Position numbers and translations under genes: made by a program. Below, piece after piece: positions 57,396 to 64,000 of a DNA stretch of 64,000 bases. A model generated the notes under the pieces. The model saw only the letters and a list, made by a program, of their open reading frames with translations, was not told where the DNA came from and ran no database searches. Source of the DNA: Paramicrobacterium sp051513965 (GTDB lineage: Bacteria > Actinomycetota > Actinomycetes > Actinomycetales > Microbacteriaceae); NCBI RefSeq assembly GCF_051513965.1, contig NZ_CP195847.1, forward strand, positions 124,001 through 188,000, written 5' to 3'. Positions within the stretch are counted from its first letter, which is position 1, and every line of letters starts with the position of its first letter.

Positions 57396-57650
57396 ATGAC
57401 GCGCACCATCACTCTCATCGGCAAACCGGAGTGCCACCTCTGCGACGACGCACGAGAGGCGGTCTCCCGAGTCGTCGCCGGGCTTGAGCCGGCGGCATCC
57501 ATCACGATCGAAGAGAAGTCGATTCTCGACGATGAGGCGCTTTACACGAAGTACTGGGAGCAGATTCCGGTCGTGCTCATCGACGGTGAGCAGCACACCT
57601 TCTGGCGCGTCGACGAGAAACGCCTCGCCGCCGCGCTCACCGACGCCTGA
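57396..57650 (+). CDS. Glutaredoxin-like (DUF836) protein
   Basis: 84 residues. ITLIGKPECHLCDDAREAVS gives the CxxC active site CHLC near residue 13; SITIEEKSILDDEALYTKYW and EQIPVVLIDGEQHTFWRVDE follow, with the cis-proline in IPV. Small cytosolic thioredoxin fold, thiol-disulfide exchange with unknown partners. Ten bases before the Dabb gene. Confidence 0.92.
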   Translation: MTRTITLIGKPECHLCDDAREAVSRVVAGLEPAASITIEEKSILDDEALYTKYWEQIPVVLIDGEQHTFWRVDEKRLAAALTDA

Positions 57651-57660
57651 GAGGAACACC

Positions 57661-57963
57661 ATGGCCATCAAGCACATCGTGATGTGGACGCTCGCCGGCG
57701 ATGACGACGCCGCGAAGGACGAGGCCGCCGCCGAGATCACGGCTCGGCTCGAAGCCCTCGTCGGGCGCATCCCGGGAATCCAGTCGCTCACCGTGCAGCG
57801 CAACGCCGCGTTCGCTGATGTGAACTACGACCTCGCGCTCATCTCGGTGCACGACGACGTCGCCGCGCTCAAGGCCTACCAGGTGCACCCGGAGCATGCC
57901 GAGATCGCGGGCTACATCCGCAGCGTCGTCGCGCAGCGAGCATCCATCGACCTTGAGGCCTGA
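57661..57963 (+). CDS. Dabb (stress-responsive A/B barrel) protein
   Basis: 100 residues from ATG 57661 (GAGAGGAACACC upstream). IKHIVMWTLAGDDDAAKDEA is the Dabb start with its conserved His, IPGIQSLTVQRNAAFADVNY then DLALISVHDDVAALKAYQVH, PEHAEIAGYIRSVVAQRASI. Dimeric alpha/beta barrel, cytosolic, biochemical role usually unknown. Probably cotranscribed with the glutaredoxin-like gene. Confidence 0.92.
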   Translation: MAIKHIVMWTLAGDDDAAKDEAAAEITARLEALVGRIPGIQSLTVQRNAAFADVNYDLALISVHDDVAALKAYQVHPEHAEIAGYIRSVVAQRASIDLEA

Positions 57964-57984
57964 CGACGCGGCTGACCGCTGAGA

Positions 57985-58776
57985 TCAGCCCCGCCCCGGC
58001 GCCGTGTTCGGCCACGAGTACTCGTAGACGGACTTTCGGAACGATTTCGGCATGACCGTCGCGATGTGCGAGCGGCGCCACCACACCGCGACAGCGACGA
58101 GCGCGAGCAGCAGCGCGCTCACCGCGATGCAGACCCACAGAGCGGCACCGGAGACCGGCCAGAACAGCCACGCGACCGTGAACACGTAGAAATAGCCCCA
58201 CGCCGTGCCGACGATGACCGAGTTGCGATTCACGACGAATCCGAAGAACTCGATCATGAGGGTGATCTTCGCCCAGCGGGTGAGCCACGTCGGCAGCAGC
58301 GACATCGCCACGCTGGTGCCTCCCTGCGGGCCCATCGTGTCGCCGGACGAACTCTGAACCGTGAAGGAGAGCTGCCCGTCGCGGTAGTCCGCTCTGAGAC
58401 TGCGCGCGAACAGCGTCGCGTTCGCGAGGACGAAGCCGGTGCTCGCGCTGACGATCGTCGCCGTGCCGAGCAGGGGCGGCACGATCACGACCATGATGAG
58501 GATGCCGATGGCGCCGTCCTCACCCTCGAAGGCCGTCGACTCGCTGAGCGACGCACCGGCGAGACTGCTCTGGCGTATGCCGATGGGCGCCACGATGAGA
58601 CCGAAGACGGCCACTGCGAAGATCAGGAACCACACCACCGTGATCGACACGTAGCCGACCGGACGCCACGGCAGCAGCGACCTCGTGGAGCGCCGGAGCG
58701 GCGTCATGAGCGCCGGCTCCGTCAGCGGGTCGATCGCGGTCGACCCGGGTCTGATGAGATGTGCCCCGTATCCCAT
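57985..58776 (-). CDS. Membrane protein of unknown function
   Basis: 263 residues from ATG 58776, with AAGGAG five bases upstream. Four membrane segments: VGYVSITVVWFLIFAVAVFG, GAIGILIMVVIVPPLLGTAT, GTAWGYFYVFTVAWLFWPVS, AALWVCIAVSALLLALVAVA; between them a polar stretch (LRADYRDGQLSFTVQSSSGD). C-terminus KSFRKSVYEYSWPNTAPGRG. No family assigned; topology alone gives no function. It stands between Dabb and aspS on the opposite strand to Dabb. Confidence 0.75.
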   Translation of the reverse strand: MGYGAHLIRPGSTAIDPLTEPALMTPLRRSTRSLLPWRPVGYVSITVVWFLIFAVAVFGLIVAPIGIRQSSLAGASLSESTAFEGEDGAIGILIMVVIVPPLLGTATIVSASTGFVLANATLFARSLRADYRDGQLSFTVQSSSGDTMGPQGGTSVAMSLLPTWLTRWAKITLMIEFFGFVVNRNSVIVGTAWGYFYVFTVAWLFWPVSGAALWVCIAVSALLLALVAVAVWWRRSHIATVMPKSFRKSVYEYSWPNTAPGRG

Positions 58777-58839
58777 GGGAACTCCTTCAGCGGTGAGCGT
58801 ACCCACCAGGTATACACCCGCTGAGAGTTCCGACGTGGG

Positions 58840-60624
58840 CTATTCGGCGTCGCGCTCCTTCGGCTTCGCGTCGACTCCGGCTTCCTTGCGCTGCTGCGGC
58901 GTGATGGGGGCGGGAGCCTGGGTCAGCGGGTCGAAGCCGTTTCCGGTCTTCGGGAAGGCGATGACCTCGCGGATCGAGTCGGAGCCGGTGAGCAGAGCGA
59001 CGACGCGGTCCCAGCCGAACGCGATTCCACCGTGCGGGGGAGCTCCGAACGCGAATGCGTCGAGAAGGAAGCCGAACTTCGTGCGCGCCTGCTCCTCGTC
59101 GAGGCCCATGAGCTGGAAGACCCGCTCCTGCACCTCGCGCTGATGGATGCGGATGGAGCCGCCGCCGATCTCGTTTCCGTTGCAGACGATGTCGTAGGCG
59201 TAGGAGAGCGCGTGCTCCGGATCGGTGTCGAACGTGTCGAGGAACTCCGGCTTCGGCGACGTGAATGCGTGGTGCACGGCCGTCCACTTCCCGGCTCCGA
59301 CGGCGACGTCGCCCGAGGCGACCGCGTCTTCGGCGGGCTCGAACATCGGAGCATCCACGATCCACACGAACGCCCACTCGCTCTCGTCGATGAGGCCCGC
59401 CTTCTGCGCGACCTCGAGGCGCGCCGCCCCGAGCAGCGCACGCGAGTCGCGCACAGAGCCCGCGGCGAAGAAGATCGCGTCTCCGGGCTTGGCGCCGACG
59501 GCCTCGGCGAGCCCGTCGCGCTCAGCGTCGCTGAGGTTCTTGGCGACCGGCCCGCCGAGCGAACCGTCGTCGGCCACCGTGACGTAGGCGAGGCCCTTTG
59601 CTCCGCGGCTGCGCGCCCACTCCTGCCACGCGTCGAAGCCGCGACGGGGCGTGGACGCGCCGCCGGGGAAGAGGATCGCACCCACGTACGGGGCCTGGAA
59701 GACCCGGAACGAGGTGTCGGAGAAGTACTCCGTCAGCTCGACGATCTCGAGGCCGAAGCGGAGGTCCGGCTTGTCGCTGCCGTACCTGCGCATGGCCTCG
59801 GCATACGTCATGCGGGGAATCGGAGTCGGGATGGTGTGACCGATGAGCTCCCACAGGGCGGAGACGATCTTCTCTCCGACCGCGATGACGTCCTCCTGGT
59901 CGACGAAGCTCATCTCGACATCGAGCTGCGTGAACTCGGGCTGACGGTCGGCCCGGAAGTCCTCGTCGCGGTAGCAGCGCGCGATCTGGTAATAGCGCTC
60001 CATGCCGGCGACCATGAGCAGCTGCTTGAAGAGCTGCGGTGACTGCGGCAGGGCGTACCAGCTGCCGGGGCTGAGGCGAGCGGGAACGAGGAAGTCGCGG
60101 GCGCCCTCCGGTGTGGAGCGGGTCAGCGTGGGCGTCTCGATCTCGACGAAGTCCAGCTCGTCGAGCACGCCGCGGGCGGCCTTGTTGACCTTCGAGCGGA
60201 GTCGGATCGCGTGTGCCGGGTCCGGGCGGCGCAGGTCGAGGTAGCGGTAGCGCAGGCGCGCCTCTTCACCGATCGTCTCGGTTCCGTCGAGTGCGGTCGA
60301 CACCTGGAACGGCAGCGCGGCCGACTCGTTCAGCACCGTGACCGTCTCGGCGATGACCTCGATCTGACCGGTTGTGAGGTTGGCGTTCTCATTGCCCTCC
60401 GGGCGACGCTCGACGACGCCCGTGATCTGGAGCACGAACTCGGAGCGCAGCGGGTGCGCCACCTCCTCGTCGCGGATGACCACCTGAGCGACACCGGAGG
60501 CATCGCGCAGATCGATGAAGGCGACCCCGCCGTGATCGCGGCGGCGATCGACCCACCCGGCGAGAGTGACGGTCTCGCCCAGCTGCTCGATTCCGAGTGT
60601 TCCGGCGTTGTGAGTGCGAAGCAC
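58840..60624 (-). CDS. aspS: Aspartate--tRNA ligase
   Basis: 594 residues from GTG 60624 (AGGAAGGA upstream), the normal bacterial AspRS length; the open frame reaches further but is not conserved. OB-fold anticodon domain: RTHNAGTLGIEQLGETVTLA, GWVDRRRDHGGVAFIDLRDA. Class II motif 2 RCYRDEDFRADRQPEFTQLD near 215, flipping-loop region, the bacterial GAD insertion (about 285-410), and motif 3 GIAFGWDRVVALLTGSDSIR near 540. Charges tRNA-Asp (possibly tRNA-Asn too) in the cytosol. Essential housekeeping gene, complete. Confidence 0.97.
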   Translation of the reverse strand: MLRTHNAGTLGIEQLGETVTLAGWVDRRRDHGGVAFIDLRDASGVAQVVIRDEEVAHPLRSEFVLQITGVVERRPEGNENANLTTGQIEVIAETVTVLNESAALPFQVSTALDGTETIGEEARLRYRYLDLRRPDPAHAIRLRSKVNKAARGVLDELDFVEIETPTLTRSTPEGARDFLVPARLSPGSWYALPQSPQLFKQLLMVAGMERYYQIARCYRDEDFRADRQPEFTQLDVEMSFVDQEDVIAVGEKIVSALWELIGHTIPTPIPRMTYAEAMRRYGSDKPDLRFGLEIVELTEYFSDTSFRVFQAPYVGAILFPGGASTPRRGFDAWQEWARSRGAKGLAYVTVADDGSLGGPVAKNLSDAERDGLAEAVGAKPGDAIFFAAGSVRDSRALLGAARLEVAQKAGLIDESEWAFVWIVDAPMFEPAEDAVASGDVAVGAGKWTAVHHAFTSPKPEFLDTFDTDPEHALSYAYDIVCNGNEIGGGSIRIHQREVQERVFQLMGLDEEQARTKFGFLLDAFAFGAPPHGGIAFGWDRVVALLTGSDSIREVIAFPKTGNGFDPLTQAPAPITPQQRKEAGVDAKPKERDAE

Positions 60625-60783
60625 GAAGTGGTCCTTCCTGCGGTGAAAGAGGGAGGGATGCGGGCGGAAGGCCCGATCTCCAGACGTATCGCACCAGTCT
60701 ACGTGGCGCGCGGTGCATCGCGTCGCGGCATCCTGCGAATGCTCTCGGGAGATTCTTAGCTCTACAGAACGTAGACTAATGGG

Positions 60784-61419
60784 GTGGTAGCCTCCCAGAT
60801 TCACCTCGTCCGGCATGGCGAGGTGTACAACCCCTCGCGTGTGCTGTATGGACGCATCCCCGGATTCGGGCTGTCTGACCGGGGTCACCGCATGGCTGAA
60901 GCGGCCGCGGCTGAGCTCCGTTCGATGGAGCGACCCGTCACGCGCATCATCGCCTCGCCGCTTCAGCGCACTCAGGAATCGGCCGAGCCCATCGCGCAGG
61001 CCTTCGACCTGCCGATCGAGAACGACTCCCGGCTGATCGAGCCCTCCAACTACTTCGAGGGGCGGCAGATGCGCCGAGCCCTCCGCAACCCGCGCCACTG
61101 GTATGCGGTGCGCAACCCGCGCAAGCCCAGCTGGGGTGAGCCCTACGTGCAGATCGCGGAGCGCATGACCGCTGCCATCCACGACGCGTGGGAGTCCACG
61201 GAATCCGGCGATGTCGTGCTCGTGAGCCACCAGCTGCCGATCTGGATGGCGCACTCGAGCATCCTCGGCATCCCGCTTCACCACGACCCGCGCAAGCGTC
61301 GTTGCGCGCTCTCGAGCATCACCACGTTCGAACACTCCGGCCGTCGCTTCAGCGAGATCGGCTACTCCGAGCCCGCTCTGCTCCTGACTGCGGACGCTCT
61401 CGACGTGGGAGCCGTATGA
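60784..61419 (+). CDS. Histidine phosphatase family protein in the cytochrome c maturation operon
   Basis: 211 residues, GTG start 60784. TAGACTAAT a few bases upstream may be a -10 of a leaderless transcript. HLVRHGEVYNPSRVLYGRIP carries the RHG phospho-histidine motif near residue 10; SPLQRTQESAEPIAQAFDLP near 58 and VVLVSHQLPIWMAHSSILGI with the second catalytic His near 150. Phosphoglycerate-mutase-like fold, cytosolic. Conserved first gene before ResA/CcdA/ResB in actinobacteria; its substrate is unknown. Overlaps the next start (ATGA). Confidence 0.9.
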   Translation: MVASQIHLVRHGEVYNPSRVLYGRIPGFGLSDRGHRMAEAAAAELRSMERPVTRIIASPLQRTQESAEPIAQAFDLPIENDSRLIEPSNYFEGRQMRRALRNPRHWYAVRNPRKPSWGEPYVQIAERMTAAIHDAWESTESGDVVLVSHQLPIWMAHSSILGIPLHHDPRKRRCALSSITTFEHSGRRFSEIGYSEPALLLTADALDVGAV

Positions 61420-62024
61420 TCCGCCGCACGAAGGCGAGCAGGATGCTGTCGCTCGCCGCAGCGACGCTTGCCGCCGCTCTTCTCGTGACGGGCTGCTCGT
61501 CCGATCCGCTCGCGGAGCAGTACCGCGAGGGCAGCAACAAGGGGTACATCGCCGGTGACGGATCCGTCATGGAGATCGCCGCGTCTGACCGGGAAGAGCC
61601 CGTCGAGTTCTCCGGCACGACCGAGTCGGGCGACGACGTGTCGAGCGAGGACTTCGCGGGCGACGTCGTCGTCGTGAACTTCTGGTACGCCTCCTGCGCG
61701 CCCTGTCGGGCCGAAGCTCCGATTCTCGACGAGGTCTACCAGGCCCACGAGAACGACGACGTCGACTTCATCGGGGTGAATCTGCGCGACCAGCCGGGAA
61801 CGGCGGCCTCGTTCAACGAGACGTACGGCGTCAACTACCCCTCGATCATCGACGTCAACTCGGGGAGTGTGAAGCTCGCCTTCGCAGACACGGTCCCGCC
61901 GAACAGCGTTCCGACCACGATCGTCCTCGATAAGCAGGGCCGCGTCGCCGCACGCATCCTCGGTGCGATCGAAGACACCTCGATCCTCGACACCATCGTC
62001 GGCGACCTCCTCAAGGAGAAGTGA
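61416..62024 (+). CDS. resA: ResA/TlpA-like thiol-disulfide lipoprotein
   Basis: 202 residues. Lipoprotein signal RRTKASRMLSLAAATLAAAL then LVTGCSS (Cys near 27). Thioredoxin fold outside the membrane: DFAGDVVVVNFWYASCAPCR (active-site CAPC near 93), IGVNLRDQPGTAASFNETYG, PPNSVPTTIVLDKQGRVAAR with cis-Pro SVPTT. Reduces haem-binding Cys pairs of apocytochrome c, receiving electrons from CcdA, the next gene. Confidence 0.92.
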   Translation: MIRRTKASRMLSLAAATLAAALLVTGCSSDPLAEQYREGSNKGYIAGDGSVMEIAASDREEPVEFSGTTESGDDVSSEDFAGDVVVVNFWYASCAPCRAEAPILDEVYQAHENDDVDFIGVNLRDQPGTAASFNETYGVNYPSIIDVNSGSVKLAFADTVPPNSVPTTIVLDKQGRVAARILGAIEDTSILDTIVGDLLKEK

Positions 62025-62025
62025 C

Positions 62026-62778
62026 GTGAATCCCGGTGACATCGTGATCAGCGGTCAGCTGATGCTCGCGATCCCGATCGCGGCGCTCGCCGGGCTCGTC
62101 TCCTTCGCCTCCCCGTGCGTGCTGCCGCTCGTGCCGGGGTATCTCGCGTACGTCGGCGGTGCCTCGACGGTGCAGCAGGGCAAAGCGGCCGCGTCGCGCG
62201 ACCGCATCCGTCTCGTGCTCGGCGTCGTGCTGTTCATCGTGGGCTTCTCCGCCGTCTTCACGGCGTACGGTTTCGCGTTCGGGCAGCTCGGCCACTGGCT
62301 CGTGCAGTACGGTCCGCTCATCACACAGATTCTCGGTGCCGTGGTCATCGTGATGGGGCTCGTGTTCATCGGGCAAGTCACGTTCATGCAGAAGACCGTG
62401 CACCCCTCGTGGAAGCCGAAGACCGGCCTGCTCGGCGCCCCTCTGCTCGGTATCGTCTTCGGAATCGGGTGGGCGCCGTGCGTCGGTCCGACGCTCGTGG
62501 CGATCCAATCGCTCAGCTTCGGCTCGGGCTCGCCGTGGCGCGGAGCGCTGCTCAGCTTCGTGTACTGTCTCGGCCTGGGCATCCCGTTCATACTCATCGC
62601 CTTCGGCGCGACCTGGGCGACGAAGAGCGTCGCCTTCCTGCGCCGTCACATTCGCGCGGTCAACGTGATCGGCGGCATCCTCCTGATCGCCATCGGCCTG
62701 CTCATGGTCACCGGAATCTGGACGTCTCTCATCAGCATACTCGCGGGGGTGATGCCGAACTTTGCGCCGGCCATCTGA
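62026..62778 (+). CDS. ccdA: CcdA cytochrome c biogenesis membrane protein
   Basis: 250 residues from GTG 62026 (AAGGAG upstream), one base after the ResA stop. Six membrane segments. ALAGLVSFASPCVLPLVPGY holds the first redox Cys (PCVLPL) near 30, and GIVFGIGWAPCVGPTLVAIQ the second (APCVGP) near 152. Carries electrons from cytosolic thioredoxin across the membrane to ResA. C-terminus ISILAGVMPNFAPAI. Overlaps the ResB start. Confidence 0.95.
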   Translation: MNPGDIVISGQLMLAIPIAALAGLVSFASPCVLPLVPGYLAYVGGASTVQQGKAAASRDRIRLVLGVVLFIVGFSAVFTAYGFAFGQLGHWLVQYGPLITQILGAVVIVMGLVFIGQVTFMQKTVHPSWKPKTGLLGAPLLGIVFGIGWAPCVGPTLVAIQSLSFGSGSPWRGALLSFVYCLGLGIPFILIAFGATWATKSVAFLRRHIRAVNVIGGILLIAIGLLMVTGIWTSLISILAGVMPNFAPAI

Positions 62779-64000
62779 TTACACCGACGGACACGACGAG
62801 CCCGAGAAGGAGCCGTCGGTCACCCAGCCGAAGCTCGGCATCGTGGGTTGGGCCCGCTGGGTCTGGCGTCAGCTCACGAGCATGCGCACCGCGCTTCTGC
62901 TTCTGCTGCTGCTCGCGCTCGCCGCGATTCCGGGCTCGCTCGTGCCGCAGCGCTCGAGCGATCCCAACGGAGTGACGCAGTACTTCACGGAGCATCCCGA
63001 CCTCGCACCCGTGCTCGACAACCTGCAGCTGTTCGACGTCTTCACGTCGGTCTGGTTCTCGGCGATCTACATTCTGCTGTTCACCTCGCTTGTGGGCTGC
63101 GTCGTTCCGCGCGTCAAGCACCACCTCGTCGCGCTGCGTGCGCGGCCGCCGAAGACGCCGATGCGTCTGAACCGCCTGAGCGAGTTCAGCGAAGAGACGT
63201 ACGGCACCGATGACGGGGTGACCACGGATGCCGCGACAGCGGTCGCTGAGGCGGAGACGCTTCTGCGGAAGTCGGGGTACCGCATCGAGCGCTACGAACG
63301 GGCGGCGACCCGCGGTCAGCCCGCGAGCGTCTCCGTGTCGGCAGAGCGCGGCTACCTCCGCGAGACCGGCAACCTGGTGTTCCACAGTGCGCTTCTGCTG
63401 ATCTTGCTCGTCGTCGGCATCGGCGGCGGCTTCGGCTACTCCGGGCAGCGTGTGCTGGTCGAGGGGCAGTCCTTCGTGAATGTGCTCGGGGACTACGACT
63501 CGTTCAGCCCGGGGCGGTTCTTCAGTGACTCGCAGCTGACGCCGTACTCCATGAAGCTTGATGAGTTCGACGCGACGTATGAGACGAAGAACCTCGGCGC
63601 CTACGGGCAGCCGATCGACTTCGCGGCGACCGTGACCACGACGGACTCCGACGGCACGAAGGAGCAGCACACGGTCAAGGTCAACGACCCGCTGCGCTAC
63701 GGCAGCAACGACATGTACCTCCTCGGCAACGGCTACGCGCCGACGATCACCGTCAAGGACCCGGAGGGCAAGGTCGTTTTCACCGACTCCGTGCCGTTCC
63801 TGCCGCAGGACAACAACCTCACCTCCGTCGGCGTCGTCAAGGTGCCCGACGGGCTGAAGGACCAGATTGGTCTGGTCGGGTTCTTCTACCCGACGGCGTA
63901 TCCGCTCGAGAACGGCGCCTACACCTCGACCTACGCGGACCTCACGTACCCGCTGCTCACGCTCAACGTGTACGAGGGCGACCTCGGCATCGACGGCGGA
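62762..64000 (+). CDS. resB: ResB cytochrome c biogenesis protein, 5' part
   Basis: Frame open to the window end (413 codons). The in-frame region starts after TGA at 62750-62752, and the only sensible start is TTG 62762, giving RRPSDYTDGHDEPEKEPS, inside ccdA (17 bp overlap). Membrane segments: MRTALLLLLLLALAAIPGSL with the conserved VPQRSSDPNGVTQYFTEHPD following, VWFSAIYILLFTSLVGCVVP, FHSALLLILLVVGIGGGFGY; a large external domain begins QRVLVEGQSFVNVLGDYDSF. ResB with CcsA delivers haem to apocytochrome c outside. ccsA would be expected just beyond the edge. Confidence 0.93.
   Translation, partial: MRRPSDYTDGHDEPEKEPSVTQPKLGIVGWARWVWRQLTSMRTALLLLLLLALAAIPGSLVPQRSSDPNGVTQYFTEHPDLAPVLDNLQLFDVFTSVWFSAIYILLFTSLVGCVVPRVKHHLVALRARPPKTPMRLNRLSEFSEETYGTDDGVTTDAATAVAEAETLLRKSGYRIERYERAATRGQPASVSVSAERGYLRETGNLVFHSALLLILLVVGIGGGFGYSGQRVLVEGQSFVNVLGDYDSFSPGRFFSDSQLTPYSMKLDEFDATYETKNLGAYGQPIDFAATVTTTDSDGTKEQHTVKVNDPLRYGSNDMYLLGNGYAPTITVKDPEGKVVFTDSVPFLPQDNNLTSVGVVKVPDGLKDQIGLVGFFYPTAYPLENGAYTSTYADLTYPLLTLNVYEGDLGIDGG

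Noticed and set aside
1..64000. tRNA or rRNA genes
   Set aside because: No cloverleaf with GGTTCGA-type arm plus matching acceptor stem, nor rRNA signature sequence, was recognised by reading; a covariance-model scan would settle tRNAs.

Overview
The window looks like chromosomal DNA of a high-G+C actinobacterium of the family Microbacteriaceae, most likely Microbacterium or a close relative. Evidence: strong GC third-position bias, many GTG/TTG starts, an actinobacterial bS22 gene beside a BldC-like HTH gene, a DUF222-HNH nuclease, a DUF6412 plus YidC-paralog pair, a prpDBC operon with a GntR regulator, and a haem-import cluster (ResA/CcdA/ResB). The hexamer GGATGC/GCATCC is conspicuously frequent on both strands. 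No rRNA, tRNA, CRISPR array, transposase or phage module was recognised.

Layout. 0-5.6 kb: end of a peptidase E gene, a Lys/Ala-rich tailed protein, an AcuI-like reductase, and a decayed TetR-ABC exporter operon with lesions in all three genes. 5.6-17.2 kb: membrane-anchored coiled-coil protein, an intact ABC-2 exporter, TrhO, a GH114 lipoprotein with a homopolymer frameshift, a PEBP protein, a large single-pass surface protein, and a YidC paralog with its DUF6412 partner. 17.3-27.3 kb: SDRs, a TetR-regulated ABC exporter, a four-gene acyl-CoA catabolism run (SDR, enoyl-CoA hydratase, HSDL2-like SDR, HIBYL-CoA hydrolase), a PIG-L deacetylase with a tiny coupled membrane ORF, and a POT peptide transporter.

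27.7-33.1 kb: malate dehydrogenase divergent from a GntR-prpD-prpB-prpC methylcitrate-cycle operon, with twin TGTATACA operators in the divergent spacer. 33.2-36.3 kb: an anomalous, lower-GC pocket with a secreted protein and a small membrane protein, next to debris (a 99-bp citrate synthase fragment, an internally deleted formylglycine-generating-enzyme-like gene, a broken ORF). 36.3-48.5 kb: VOC protein, thioesterase, FAD oxidoreductase, AlkA-type glycosylase, YrhK, HNH nuclease, MFS exporter, SfLAP/GAP protein, a two-component system, a CDF metal transporter and a sugar-kinase-like ATPase. 48.5-57.3 kb: DUF5107-TPR protein, proC, a 3'-truncated GntR gene, a Gfo/Idh-PmoA fusion with a LacI-type operator, KtrAB-type potassium uptake, ArsR, BldC-like HTH and bS22. 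57.4-64 kb: glutaredoxin-like and Dabb proteins, aspS, and the phosphatase-ResA-CcdA-ResB cytochrome c maturation operon, which runs off the edge.

The most unusual content is not a single gene. Two families of intergenic palindromes occur (three copies with a CCGCGG centre and covarying arms; two 81-nt copies with conserved ends). There is also the lower-GC secreted/membrane pair bordered by citrate synthase debris, and a recurring pattern of internally deleted genes.
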